In this document: positions 42,925 through 51,733 of the stretch, in pieces
Layout of the letters: every line of letters starts with the position of its first letter
How positions within the stretch are numbered: position 1 is the stretch's first letter
Assembly: GCF_947500065.1 (NCBI RefSeq)
Contig: NZ_CANMQT010000001.1
Location: 496,001 to 560,000, forward strand
From: an uncultured Aquimarina sp.
GTDB taxonomy: Bacteria > Bacteroidota > Bacteroidia > Flavobacteriales > Flavobacteriaceae
Reading direction: 5' to 3'
DNA: 64,000 nt
Made by a program: the position numbers and the translations under genes
The notes under the pieces: model-generated
Told to the model about the DNA's origin: nothing
Database searches by the model: none
Seen by the model: the letters and a program-made list of their open reading frames with translations, nothing else

Positions 42925-43659
42925 AATATAGAACATCAACCCTATCTTAGCAACATTAAGTCCAACAGCTTCATTACCAATTCTCGCATTATCATTAAAC
43001 AAAGGGTTCAAACTATAATAAAAGTGAAAATTAAATGTATTCCATCCAAAGGTAAATGTAGCTCCTACTCTCCAACGATCTAATTCATCAATTTTAATTT
43101 GATTAACTTGATTTCCCGGCTGTTCAAATTTAGAATCAAAGTGATACAGATATCCTACTCTTAATCCAGTATAAATTCTCCAAAACTTATGTGTATTAGG
43201 CACTGAAGTACGCCATCTAAATTCTAATGGAGATTCAATTAAATGCGTTGTAAATTTGTTTTTATCAAAATCTACTCCATTAAGACTTCTAAAAATACTC
43301 TGACCGGTTTCCACATCCTCACCAATAAAAAGATTTTGTCCGTAGGTGTTAACAGAATACCCCAATCCCAATCCAATTGCGATATTACGCCTTTTATTAA
43401 TTGGCATATCTCTAGTATATCCTACATGTAAACCTCCTGAAAATCCTGACTGACCAACTCCTGAAGGAGTATTCCAAAGAAGATTAAATGTAAAACCTGC
43501 ATAGAATTGATCCTCTCTATACAGAGAATCTAACACTTCCTCCTTTTGTGGATCATCTAAACTAACATCTTGCCCAAAACTATAGTTAGTTAAGAGAGAT
43601 AAGCTTAAAAACAAAAGTATTCGTTTCAATCGGCAAGTGTTTTTCAAGATCGATTCCAT
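42919..43659 (-). CDS. Outer-membrane beta-barrel (porin-family) protein
   Basis: A 246-residue exported protein. The signal peptide runs to about residue 30 (ending SFGQ) and the mature part shows alternating strands (FYAGFTFNLLWNTPSGVGQS, RNIAIGLGLGYSVNTYG, ATFTFGWNTFNFHFYYSLN) ending in KIGLMFYIL, the pattern of small 8-10-stranded barrels (PorT/OmpX-like). The gene converges with the upstream membrane protein gene and overlaps it by six bases. PorT-type proteins serve T9SS, but the specific assignment is not secure. Confidence 0.8.
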   Translation of the reverse strand: MESILKNTCRLKRILLFLSLSLLTNYSFGQDVSLDDPQKEEVLDSLYREDQFYAGFTFNLLWNTPSGVGQSGFSGGLHVGYTRDMPINKRRNIAIGLGLGYSVNTYGQNLFIGEDVETGQSIFRSLNGVDFDKNKFTTHLIESPLEFRWRTSVPNTHKFWRIYTGLRVGYLYHFDSKFEQPGNQVNQIKIDELDRWRVGATFTFGWNTFNFHFYYSLNPLFNDNARIGNEAVGLNVAKIGLMFYIL

Positions 43660-43730
43660 AAGAGATTACTAAAATAAATTTATTTCTTTAGAAAATAGAG
43701 TTACTTTTTAAAAAAGAATAAGAATTAAGA

Positions 43731-43752
43731 ATCCCATGATAAATCATGGGAT
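43731..43752 (-). terminator. Hairpin after the second ExbD pair
   Basis: A 9-bp stem ATCCCATGA/TCATGGGAT with a TAAA loop lies 22 bases past the minus-strand ExbD stop codon, followed on that strand by a T-rich stretch. Confidence 0.65.
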
Positions 43753-43774
43753 CCTATAATACCTTAGAAACATA

Positions 43775-44254
43775 TCATTTCAAGTTATTGGTTGCCTCTC
43801 CAATTTTCGTGACATAATTAACCCTAAGCATATTAACAGCTCTCAATTCTTTTTTCACATCCCCAACAAGTCCCATTTTAGTATCCTTATCGACTTTTAA
43901 AGCAGTGGTCAAATAAGGCCTTAATTCTTCCGGTTTAGATTTTATTTCTTCCAACACAAAAGGTTTAATCTCGTTAATATCCGCAAACTTATCGTTAAGT
44001 TGAATTCTTGCTTCTGTACCTACATTTTTATATCTGGAGCTTGGTTTACCAGCATAAATATGCAAGACCATATTCTTCCTATCTAGCTTCTCAATTTGGT
44101 CCGCGTATGGCAATTCGTTTTTGACAACCAATGTATCGTTTCGCATTACCGTTGCAACCATAAAGAAAAATAATAGCATAAAAACGATATCCGGTAAAGA
44201 CGCAGTTGAAATTGCTGGTAATTCTGTTTTTTGTTTTTTCTTAAATATAGACAT
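43775..44254 (-). CDS. exbD: ExbD/TolR-family protein, duplicated copy
   Basis: A 159-residue inner-membrane protein, component of the proton-motive-force motor that drives TonB-dependent transport. One N-terminal helix follows ELPAISTASLPDIVFMLLFF, with the key membrane aspartate in LPDIVFM, then a periplasmic domain. The ATG at 44254 (MSIFKKKQ) matches the start of its paralogue at 45855; an upstream GTG would add two residues. It is the second copy of the gene at 45376-45855, forming a pair with the next gene. Confidence 0.9.
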   Translation of the reverse strand: MSIFKKKQKTELPAISTASLPDIVFMLLFFFMVATVMRNDTLVVKNELPYADQIEKLDRKNMVLHIYAGKPSSRYKNVGTEARIQLNDKFADINEIKPFVLEEIKSKPEELRPYLTTALKVDKDTKMGLVGDVKKELRAVNMLRVNYVTKIGEATNNLK

Positions 44255-44273
44255 AATCACTGTTTTTTAATTA

Positions 44274-44891
44274 TTATAATTTTACCATTACAGGTTCTGC
44301 TTCTGAAAGTTTTTCGGGATACATAGAACGAATTTCTTCCATCTGTTTCTTAAGCTTAGTCTTATCACCAGAGTAATTAGCATCTTTAAGAAAATCTTTC
44401 ATCTGTTTAAATGACATATTATACATCCTTAACGCCTCCCTATCTCGCAATTCTGCATACGCTCCAACAAGTTCATTCTGCACAGCGATATACGCGTCAT
44501 AGTTTGTTTCACGACTGTTAATAAGAGATATTACAGCTCTACTGGGATTATCAGATGATTTTGGGTCTTTTGCTCCTTTACAATAACTACAATGATTACT
44601 CTTCTCTCCTCCACCATTATCCAGAAAAGCTATAGCTGCAGCTTTTAAATCTTTCAATTGTAGAGGCTTTTTTTCCACAAACAATTCATTAACTTGATTC
44701 AATTCGACTCGGAAAAGGTTTTTTTCTTTAATACGCATATCGGTCTCTAACTCTTCTGGCGGTGGTGGCAACCTTCTACTAATACCATAATCTGTTTCAA
44801 TAGTAGTACTTACCAAAAAAAATATCAGTAATAAAAAGGCGATATCCGCCATGGAACCTGCGTTCACTTCTGGTGCTAATCTTCTAGCCAT
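44274..44891 (-). CDS. exbD: ExbD/TolR-family protein with CSYCKG motif, duplicated copy
   Basis: A 205-residue ExbD-type protein. The N-terminal ADIAFLLLIFFLVSTTIETD carries the conserved membrane Asp. The periplasmic domain is longer than usual and contains CSYCKG, a CxxC-type motif also present in the paralogue at 45877-46485, so it is probably functional (disulfide or metal). It follows the duplicated partner arrangement, 19 bases before the smaller ExbD gene. Confidence 0.9.
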   Translation of the reverse strand: MARRLAPEVNAGSMADIAFLLLIFFLVSTTIETDYGISRRLPPPPEELETDMRIKEKNLFRVELNQVNELFVEKKPLQLKDLKAAAIAFLDNGGGEKSNHCSYCKGAKDPKSSDNPSRAVISLINSRETNYDAYIAVQNELVGAYAELRDREALRMYNMSFKQMKDFLKDANYSGDKTKLKKQMEEIRSMYPEKLSEAEPVMVKL

Positions 44892-45375
44892 AATAATTTA
44901 TATTTAGTTAATAATTACTTACTAAATCACACACTGCAAATCTGAAGAGGTAGTATTATTAAGAAGCATAGAATTGTTTTAACAATACATCCTATAGGTA
45001 TTAGGACATAGATAGCTAAAAACGGTCTTTACAAAAGACCAAAAGTTGTTATCGAATCATAACTGTATTATTCTATTATTTCAATACCACGTGTTTGGAA
45101 GGTTAGATATTGATCATATTAACAGATCACAGTTATGAAAATAAACACAATTGTTATGCCAGTATAATAACTAGAAAGATAAAAAAAGGAAAGTTTTTGT
45201 TTTAAAAGACAGTGCTACTAACAATAAGCATATAGTAGCTTCATTTAATCTGCTATACTTTCAACATTAAACCTGAGGTTTTGGTATAAAAAGAAGGTTG
45301 GTTTATCAAAATTGACAAAAAAAATCCCGCTAATAAGCGGGATTTTTATAAATATATTAAAATCTTTAACCTCTA
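44892..45375. other. 484-base gap between the two ExbD pairs
   Basis: No reading frame is seen. The left end should hold the promoter of the second ExbD pair. The right end carries a strong terminator hairpin (45321-45346) for the first pair, so the two pairs are separately transcribed. Confidence 0.6.
45321..45346 (-). terminator. Rho-independent terminator between the ExbD pairs
   Basis: A 10-bp stem AAAATCCCGC/GCGGGATTTT with a TAATAA loop and T-rich flanks lies about 30 bases past the stop codon of the first ExbD pair on the minus strand. Confidence 0.85.
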
Positions 45376-45855
45376 CTATAGATTACCGGTTGCTTCACCT
45401 TGTCTTGTAGTATAATTAATTTTTAGTGCTTGAACTTCTCTCAGTTCTTTTTTAATATCGCCAACAAGACCCATATTAGTGTCACTATCTACCTTTAATG
45501 CTGTTATAAGAAAAGGCACTTCCTCTTCTCTTTTAGCAGCTCTTTCTGCCAAAATAAAAGGTTTAATATCACTTACTTCAGCAAACTTATCATTTAACTG
45601 AATTCTTGCTTGAGTACCTGCACTTGCAGCATATCTAGAGCTAGGTTTACCTGCATAGATATACATCACCAAGTTTTTCTTATCTAGTTTTTCTGTCTGA
45701 TCAGCTTGAGGAAGTCTATTCTCAATTTTTAAGTTATTCTCTCTCATAACCGTTGCAACCATAAAGAAAAACAATAACATAAATACGATATCTGGTAAAG
45801 ACGCTGTTGAAATAGCGGGTAATTCACCACCTTTTTTCTTTTTAAACTTAGACAT
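45376..45855 (-). CDS. exbD: ExbD/TolR-family protein
   Basis: A 159-residue inner-membrane protein of the ExbB-ExbD motor, with SLPDIVFMLLFFFMVATVM as the single span bearing the functional aspartate and a periplasmic domain with MYIYAGKPSSRY. It is closely similar to the copy at 43775-44254 over most of its length. It is co-transcribed with ExbB (47097) and the larger ExbD (45877). Confidence 0.92.
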   Translation of the reverse strand: MSKFKKKKGGELPAISTASLPDIVFMLLFFFMVATVMRENNLKIENRLPQADQTEKLDKKNLVMYIYAGKPSSRYAASAGTQARIQLNDKFAEVSDIKPFILAERAAKREEEVPFLITALKVDSDTNMGLVGDIKKELREVQALKINYTTRQGEATGNL

Positions 45856-45876
45856 AATTACGTTTTTATGTTATAC

Positions 45877-46485
45877 TTATTTCTTTGGTTCTGCTTCAGA
45901 AAGTTTCTCTGGATACATTAACTGTATTTGCTTAATCTGATCCTTAAGTCTATCCTTACTACCAGAGTAATTCACATCTTTAAGTTCTGATTCCATTTGA
46001 AGAAATGTCTTTCCATAAAGACGTTCTGATTCTCTGTCTCGCAATTCATTATATGCAGCAACTAATTCATTCTGTACTGCTATATAAGTACCATAACTAG
46101 TTTCTCTATTATTACGTAAAGAGATTACTGCCTTTTCTGGATTATCTGAAGAGCTAGGACTTCTTTCTCCTTTACAATAACTACAAGCCTCATCACCAAC
46201 TCCTCCTCCATTATCTAAGAATGCAACTGCCGCAGCACGCAAATCTTTCAATTCCATAGGAGATTCCTCTACCAAAAGGTCATTATTCTTATTTAATTCT
46301 ACTACAAAAATATTTTTTTGCTTAAGAATTGGAGGCTCTACTGTTTCATCTAAAGGCGGTGGTAACTTACGACTAATACCTCTATCCGTATCAATGGTTG
46401 TAGTAACCAAAAAGAATATAAGAAGTAAAAATGCAATGTCCGCCATGGATCCTGCGTTAACATCAGGTGCTGATCTTCTTGCCAT
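45877..46485 (-). CDS. exbD: ExbD/TolR-family protein with CSYCKG motif
   Basis: A 202-residue ExbD with the N-terminal span ADIAFLLLIFFLVTTTIDTD, a Pro-rich KLPPPLDET linker and an extended periplasmic part with CSYCKGERSPSSSDNPEKAV. It is the paralogue of 44274-44891. It is three bases downstream of the membrane protein gene at 46488 and presumably one of two ExbD partners in the motor. Confidence 0.92.
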   Translation of the reverse strand: MARRSAPDVNAGSMADIAFLLLIFFLVTTTIDTDRGISRKLPPPLDETVEPPILKQKNIFVVELNKNNDLLVEESPMELKDLRAAAVAFLDNGGGVGDEACSYCKGERSPSSSDNPEKAVISLRNNRETSYGTYIAVQNELVAAYNELRDRESERLYGKTFLQMESELKDVNYSGSKDRLKDQIKQIQLMYPEKLSEAEPKK

Positions 46486-46487
46486 AA

Positions 46488-46982
46488 TTATTTACCTATT
46501 AATTTTTTAACTCCTGATAACACCATAAGGCCAACAGCAACTGCTCCTAAAAAGTAGAAAGACCAAATACCTGTTCCTACCCATTTAGATCCACTTACAG
46601 AAAGTATTTCTCCGTCTTTCATTGGTGTTTCTTCACCATTTGCCATTACATATGCAATACATATGATCACTAAAAAAGCAACGATCCCAATACCGGCATT
46701 CTTAAGACCAGAAGGGTTCTTAGCTAAAGCAGAAAACACTGCAACCAATGTTGCTATTATAATAACAACAAAAATCACTAATGTAAGATTATACATAGGG
46801 CTAACCAATGAAGTAGCTTCTGCAAAAGCTGATGAAGATGTATCCTTCACCAAATCTTTAGCTTCGGTAATACCATAGTTGTCCATAAGTGTAGTGAAAT
46901 TACCGCTCATTAAGAACAATAATATAGCACCTATAGCACCTATAGCAAGCACAACGTACGATAAAATTTTTGAAATTTTCAT
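46488..46982 (-). CDS. Membrane protein of the ExbB-ExbD cluster
   Basis: A 164-residue integral membrane protein with about four helices (near 7-26, 68-86, 95-113, 140-158). I remember a gene of this type between exbB and exbD in many Flavobacteriaceae, but it has no assigned function. It lies three bases before the larger ExbD gene, so it is likely a structural or assembly part of the motor. Confidence 0.8.
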   Translation of the reverse strand: MKISKILSYVVLAIGAIGAILLFLMSGNFTTLMDNYGITEAKDLVKDTSSSAFAEATSLVSPMYNLTLVIFVVIIIATLVAVFSALAKNPSGLKNAGIGIVAFLVIICIAYVMANGEETPMKDGEILSVSGSKWVGTGIWSFYFLGAVAVGLMVLSGVKKLIGK

Positions 46983-47096
46983 GTGACTAATTTTTTATTG
47001 GGTTGTCCTATAAAACAACCCATATTTTTAAATAATAAATGTTCTAATAAACTATGAAGATTTTAATATCTGAATTAAAACCTAAACAGTCATTTA

Positions 47097-47891
47097 TTAT
47101 TTTTTGTTTTTGTAAGCTACTAACATATCGATTAAAGTAATCGATGCATCTTCCATATCATTTACTATACTATCTATCTTAGCGATAATGTAGTTATAGA
47201 AAACCTGTAGTATAATTGCAACAATAAGTCCAAATACCGTTGTAAGAAGTGCTACTTTAATACCTCCTGCTACAAGTGATGGCTGCATATCTCCTGCTGC
47301 TTCAATTTTATCAAATGCATCAATCATACCTATTACCGTACCCATAAATCCAAGCATTGGTGCAAGAGCGATAAATAAAGATACCCAAGATACGTTTTTC
47401 TCTAGTTGTCCCATTTGCACACCACCGTAAGCAACTACTGCTTTTTCTGCAGCATCTATACTTTCGTCAGCTCTATCAAGACCTTGATAATAAATAGAGG
47501 CAACAGGACCTTTTGTATTTCTACAAACTTCTTTTGCTGCTTCTACTCCACCACTATTAAGCGCATCTTCTACATTTTGTTGTAGCTTCTTACTATTAGT
47601 AGTAGATAAATTTAAAAAGATAATTCTTTCGATTGCTATCGCAAGACCAAGAATCAAACATAAAAGAACGATTCCCATAAAGCTAGGACCTCCTTCTATA
47701 AAACGTTTTTTCAGGTTTTGGTGAAAGGATTCCTCTGGTGCGACAGATTCATCTGTATCCTGAATAGTTGTTGTTATTGGAGCAATTAATAATTGCACGT
47801 TTGCCGTTAACTGGGCTGGAGCAGTGGCTGCTTGCATATTTCCAAAAGCCATTACTGTTGCGATTGCCAGAATAGAAAATAGTCTTTTCAT
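47097..47891 (-). CDS. exbB: ExbB/TolQ/MotA-family proton channel protein
   Basis: A 264-residue inner-membrane protein. A leader-like helix (about 1-22) is followed by a linker, a helix at about 72-95 (GIVLLCLILGLAIAIERIIF) and the conserved MotA/TolQ/ExbB pair (VSWVSLFIALAPMLGFMGTV and IKVALLTTVFGLIVAIILQV). This family forms pentameric channels with ExbD. It is the first gene of the cluster, followed on the minus strand by the small membrane protein and ExbD genes. A hairpin at 46999-47022 separates it from the next gene and may tune expression. Confidence 0.93.
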   Translation of the reverse strand: MKRLFSILAIATVMAFGNMQAATAPAQLTANVQLLIAPITTTIQDTDESVAPEESFHQNLKKRFIEGGPSFMGIVLLCLILGLAIAIERIIFLNLSTTNSKKLQQNVEDALNSGGVEAAKEVCRNTKGPVASIYYQGLDRADESIDAAEKAVVAYGGVQMGQLEKNVSWVSLFIALAPMLGFMGTVIGMIDAFDKIEAAGDMQPSLVAGGIKVALLTTVFGLIVAIILQVFYNYIIAKIDSIVNDMEDASITLIDMLVAYKNKK

Positions 47892-47973
47892 TGCGCTGAT
47901 TCTTAATTTTAATTAGTTAAAGGGTTAAAGATAAAAAAATATTACAAAAATTATTAAAATTTTAATAATAATG

Positions 47974-48061
47974 CAGAGAGGAAGGGATTCGAACCCTCGA
48001 TACGCTTTTGACGTATACACACTTTCCAGGCGTGCGCCTTCGACCACTCGGCCACCTCTCT
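47974..48061 (-). tRNA. tRNA-Ser (GGA anticodon)
   Basis: On the minus strand the 88-base sequence has a 7-bp acceptor stem (AGAGAGG with CCTCTCT), a D-arm GCCGAGTGGTCGAAGGC, an anticodon arm with loop CTGGAAA (anticodon GGA, reading TCC and TCT), a long variable arm as in class II tRNAs, and the T-arm GAGGGTTCGAATCCCTT (GGTTCGAATCC). The discriminator base is G. The 3' CCA is not encoded. Confidence 0.95.
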
Positions 48062-48129
48062 ATTAAAATTTTTGCCTAAAATGGTTGAGCAAATAACAAA
48101 AAAAATGTTAACTACTAAAATTTGGGGCG

Positions 48130-49164
48130 TTAATTTTCTGACATTTCACCTCGTAATGAAGTTTCATAAATGGTTTTGAGCACTTTAAGTGGCAATTTTT
48201 CTCCTAACAAATACATCAATTTAGCCACTGCAGCCTCTGTTGTGATATCTTTTCCTGATATAACACCTATTTTTTTTAACGCAACACTAGTATCATACTT
48301 ACCCATTTCCACACTTCCTCCTGCACATTGTGTTACATTTATTACAGGTATTCCTTTTTTAATTTGATCTGAAACAATATTTAAAAACCATTTTTGAGTC
48401 GTCGTATTACCCGATCCATATGTCTCAATAATTATGCCTTTTAAAGCTTCCGAAGAAAAAATATTGTTCAAAATTGCCTCATTTATACCTGGAAACATTT
48501 TAATAATGATAATATTATTATCAAAATGTGTATGATATACCATTTTTTTTCTTCGATTTATGGTTCGTAAAAAAGAGGTATTTACCTTTAGATGTACTCC
48601 AGATTCTACCAAAGCCGGATAATTAAGAGACTGAAATGCCTTAAAATGTTCTGCATTTATCTTAGTAGTTCTATTAGCTCTAAGTAATTTATACTCAAAA
48701 TACAATCCAACTTCTGTAATTACTGGCTTCCCTTTCTTTTGTAATGCTGCTATCTGAACTGCAGTTATTAAGTTCTCTTTTGCATCAGTTCTTAGATCAC
48801 CTATTGGCAATTGAGATCCTGTAAAAATAATTGGTTTACCTAAGTTCTCGAACATAAAACTGATAGCAGAAGCAGTATATGACATGGTATCGCTACCATG
48901 TAATACCACAAAACCATCATATTTTTCATAATTAGCATTGATGATACCACCTAATTCTTTCCAACGCTCCACATCCATATCAGAAGAATCTATAGGCTCC
49001 TTAAAACTTACAGTTTCTATATTACAATCTAATTGTATCAGCTCGGGAATATTAAGCAATAACTCATCAAAATCGAAAGCTATCAATGCTCCTGTTTCAA
49101 AACTTTTGACCATACCAATGGTACCACCTGTATAGATCAATAATATATTTGGTGAAATCTTCAT
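48130..49164 (-). CDS. ansA: Type I L-asparaginase
   Basis: A 344-residue cytoplasmic enzyme hydrolysing asparagine to aspartate and ammonia. The N-terminal LLIYTGGTIGM holds the catalytic threonine T15, and the second site is VLHGSDTMSYTA. No signal peptide is seen, which favours the cytoplasmic type I form. The ATG at 49164 (MKISPNILL) fits the family better than one four codons upstream. Its stop lies 68 bases from the tRNA-Ser gene. Confidence 0.94.
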   Translation of the reverse strand: MKISPNILLIYTGGTIGMVKSFETGALIAFDFDELLLNIPELIQLDCNIETVSFKEPIDSSDMDVERWKELGGIINANYEKYDGFVVLHGSDTMSYTASAISFMFENLGKPIIFTGSQLPIGDLRTDAKENLITAVQIAALQKKGKPVITEVGLYFEYKLLRANRTTKINAEHFKAFQSLNYPALVESGVHLKVNTSFLRTINRRKKMVYHTHFDNNIIIIKMFPGINEAILNNIFSSEALKGIIIETYGSGNTTTQKWFLNIVSDQIKKGIPVINVTQCAGGSVEMGKYDTSVALKKIGVISGKDITTEAAVAKLMYLLGEKLPLKVLKTIYETSLRGEMSEN

Positions 49165-49220
49165 TACAACACACATTTATTGTCTGACAAATGAACAAAA
49201 TTTAAATTACAATTTGCAAC

Positions 49221-50009
49221 CTATATTCCGAATATATCTTTAGAGTTTTTCGTAGTAATTCCCGCAATTTCTTCCGGTGATTTTCCATAAATATCAGATA
49301 ACCTTTCTACCACTTGAGTCAAATACGAACTTTCATTACGTTTACCACGATATGGCACAGGTGCTAAATAAGGAGCATCTGTTTCCAGTACTATATGATC
49401 CAGAGAAAACTCGTTTAAGAATTTGTCTATTTTTCCATTTTTAAATGTAACAACTCCACCAATACCTAATTTCATATTATACGATACAGCTCGACGAGCA
49501 TCATCAATTGTACCGGTAAAGCAATGAAATATTCCAAATAAATCTTCTCCCTTTTCAGACTCCAACACTTCGAAAACTTCTTCAAAAGCATCTCGACAAT
49601 GAATAACTATAGGAAGCTTATATTTTTTGGCTAACCTAATCTGATGTCTAAATGATTCTTGTTGTTGTTTTAGAAACGTTTTATCCCAATATAAATCTAT
49701 TCCTATCTCTCCTACTGCATAGAATTTTTTATTGCTATTTTCATTTAATCGTTTTTCCAGCTCTTCTTCTACATGCTGAAGCTCTTCTTTGTAGTTCTCT
49801 TTGACATGAGTAGGATGCAATCCCATCATTAGAAACACATTCTTTGGGTATCTCTTCTCTATATCATACATCGATTGTGTATAACCAGAATCAATAGCAG
49901 GAACAAAAAAACGTTCTACTCCAGCAGAAATAGCTCTCTGCATCATTTCATCTTGATCTTCCTCAAAAGATTCACTATAGATATGTGTGTGTGTATCGGT
50001 AAGTATCAT
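49221..50009 (-). CDS. tatD: TatD-family metal-dependent DNase
   Basis: A 262-residue TIM-barrel metallohydrolase. Metal ligands are visible at DTHTHIYS (start), AVGEIGIDLYWD, PIVIHCRDAF, FHCFTGT and VLETDAPYLAP. The length and order match TatD/YcfH proteins, which act in DNA processing and repair. It lies 56 bases upstream of the asparaginase gene on the same strand. A TATTTTTG box on the minus strand at 50014-50021 sits almost at the ATG, which may mean a leaderless messenger. Confidence 0.95.
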   Translation of the reverse strand: MILTDTHTHIYSESFEEDQDEMMQRAISAGVERFFVPAIDSGYTQSMYDIEKRYPKNVFLMMGLHPTHVKENYKEELQHVEEELEKRLNENSNKKFYAVGEIGIDLYWDKTFLKQQQESFRHQIRLAKKYKLPIVIHCRDAFEEVFEVLESEKGEDLFGIFHCFTGTIDDARRAVSYNMKLGIGGVVTFKNGKIDKFLNEFSLDHIVLETDAPYLAPVPYRGKRNESSYLTQVVERLSDIYGKSPEEIAGITTKNSKDIFGI

Positions 50010-50320
50010 GCCGCAAAAATAACCAAATTTAACTTTCGCCAGTTCTTCTTTCTAGTATAATCAATAATAACATTTCAATTCAATTTTCCGTCTGGGATTA
50101 CTAGTTTTTACTAGAATTCTAAATAAATCAAGGTAACATTTTGTTCAATTAAGACACTAATTAATACTATTGATTTGATGAAATAATAAGTAGCACAAAA
50201 TTGATAAGGGTAAACCGAAAAGAAACTATATGATAATGTAATATCAATTTACAATTTTAAAGGAGCAAGTCGAAAATCCTAACTAACAATAGAGTAGACA
50301 TATTCTTAAACTATTTTAAT
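50010..50320. other. 311-base divergent region before the Cys-rich peptide gene
   Basis: No reading frame is seen. It contains the tatD promoter side and the AAGGGTAA-N18-GATA motif at 50206-50235, followed by a leader of about 80 bases to the peptide gene. Confidence 0.6.
50206..50235 (+). promoter_or_regulatory. Candidate ECF-type promoter, copy 1 of 3
   Basis: AAGGGTAA at 50206-50213 and GATA at 50232-50235, with 18 bases between, precede the Cys-rich peptide gene. The same two boxes with the same spacing occur at 52361 and 53618, upstream of two lipoprotein genes beside an ECF-like sigma factor gene. Confidence 0.5.
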
Positions 50321-50515
50321 ATGAAAAATTTATTAAACCTAACCGGAACCAAAGTAATTACCAGAAGTCAGCAAAAAAGTATAAAAGGTGGAATGCCAGG
50401 TCAAAACTGTAGTACAGATAGTGATTGTGCTAGTTTTGGTAGTTGTTTTGTTTGTTTACCTATCGGTAGATGTTTTATGTTTTTTGACAGCCCTTGTGGT
50501 TCTACTCCACAATAA
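50321..50515 (+). CDS. Cys-rich peptide with double-glycine leader
   Basis: A 64-residue precursor. The leader MKNLLNLTGTKVITRSQQKS is followed by IKGG (G23-G24), the bacteriocin-type cleavage site, then a 40-residue core with six cysteines, which would allow three disulfides. Peptides of this kind in Bacteroidota are often exported by C39-peptidase ABC transporters; none is found in the window. It could be a bacteriocin-like or signalling peptide. A strong terminator follows at once, so it is monocistronic. Confidence 0.8.
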   Translation: MKNLLNLTGTKVITRSQQKSIKGGMPGQNCSTDSDCASFGSCFVCLPIGRCFMFFDSPCGSTPQ

Positions 50516-50526
50516 TATACAACTAA

Positions 50527-50552
50527 AAAAACCCTGATATCTCAGGGTTTTT
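50527..50552 (+). terminator. Rho-independent terminator of the Cys-rich peptide gene
   Basis: An 11-bp stem AAAAACCCTGA/TCAGGGTTTTT with a TATC loop and T-rich end, 11 bases past the stop codon. Confidence 0.88.
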
Positions 50553-50585
50553 ACTTTTAAAAATGTATTCTAAATAAAAACATAC

Positions 50586-50873
50586 CTAGTTAACACTAAT
50601 AATTCGTTCTACAGGAATAATTGTAGATTGTTTTAGAATAACCGATTTATCCGTTATTCCCCAAATGGTTGTTTCTACTTTTTTAGCTCCTTTATCATCT
50701 GCAAAAACTATCTTCACCTTTAGATGTTCTAAATTACCCAAACTCAATCCTCTTACCAATTTACGGTATCGATCACGCTTAGACCTTTTATCGCTTAAAA
50801 CTTCTTTGTGCGGAAAGTGTAGATGTTTTATTTGTTCTTTCTCTATTGACTGTATATGATCATTTATCCCCAT
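50586..50873 (-). CDS. Conserved small basic protein, function unknown
   Basis: A 95-residue protein with a helical, basic N-terminal half (KEVLSDKRSKRDRYRKLVRG) and a beta-rich C-terminal half ending in SVILKQSTIIPVERIISV, which looks like a small barrel. It resembles a short nucleic-acid-binding fold, but I recognise no named family. It lies in a separate minus-strand unit. Confidence 0.65.
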   Translation of the reverse strand: MGINDHIQSIEKEQIKHLHFPHKEVLSDKRSKRDRYRKLVRGLSLGNLEHLKVKIVFADDKGAKKVETTIWGITDKSVILKQSTIIPVERIISVN

Positions 50874-50995
50874 GACATACGCGCTTTAAATTATACAAAA
50901 CATTGAAGTAACTCACTAAAAGTTACATAATACAACGCCTTTATTAAAGAAAATATTGTTAATTAACAATTTACATGTCAATACCTTACATTTTA

Positions 50996-51733
50996 TTAAA
51001 GCTTTTTTAACAGTTCTTGAGCTTGTTGATAATCTTCAGCGTCTTGTGGCAATAATTTTAATAATTCAGCACATCGATCCATGTTCTCTTGTTTCAATTG
51101 ATTTAGAGCTTCAAACCATAATGCTTTATATTTATATCCTGAATTTCCCTGTTGCAGATTTACAAAAACCTCTGATGCTTCTCGATTCTTATCTTGTTCT
51201 ACCAAAGTGATTCCATAATAGAAAAGATATTCTGAATTGGCACTGTCATTTTTCAACAACTCGGAAAGATATTTCTCTGCCACATTATAACTTTTCGAAT
51301 TAAAAGCTTCTTCTGCTTTTTTAATAAGTCCATCCTCACCACTCCTTTCGGTAATTGACAATTCTGGTATTGACACAAAATTACTATAGGTTGCTCCACC
51401 TTTAGAAAAAGTATATACTCCCAAAATGATTACAATACTTGCGGCTACAGCATATCCCCAAGAAGGAATTCTTATTACCTTGATTTCCTTTTTAGTTGAT
51501 TTTGTTTCAAAAAACGCAGCTCCAGCTTCTTTTAGATTATTTTCTAAATCAGACTGTTCTTGTGTTGAATTAAGGTTAGAATCCAGATACGAACTCCATT
51601 CTTTATAAACTCTAAACTCCTCAGCAACAATTTTATCATTATCTATCAATAATGATAGTGTTTCGTCTTCTTTGGACGAAATCTCGCCACTAACTTTCTG
51701 CTCAAAAAGCTCGTATTTTTCTTCTGGGGTCAT
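50996..51733 (-). CDS. Membrane-bound TPR protein, probable anti-sigma-type partner
   Basis: A 245-residue protein with a cytoplasmic N-terminal helical part (KYELFEQKVSGEISSKEDET), one membrane helix (about 90-112, GYAVAASIVIILGVYTFSK) and a periplasmic TPR region (KAEEAFNSKSYNVAEKYLSE, NREASEVFVNLQQGNSGYKY). It overlaps the sigma factor gene by four bases (ATGA), the typical layout of a sigma factor and its membrane anti-sigma factor. The TPR part would sense the signal in the periplasm. Confidence 0.8.
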   Translation of the reverse strand: MTPEEKYELFEQKVSGEISSKEDETLSLLIDNDKIVAEEFRVYKEWSSYLDSNLNSTQEQSDLENNLKEAGAAFFETKSTKKEIKVIRIPSWGYAVAASIVIILGVYTFSKGGATYSNFVSIPELSITERSGEDGLIKKAEEAFNSKSYNVAEKYLSELLKNDSANSEYLFYYGITLVEQDKNREASEVFVNLQQGNSGYKYKALWFEALNQLKQENMDRCAELLKLLPQDAEDYQQAQELLKKL

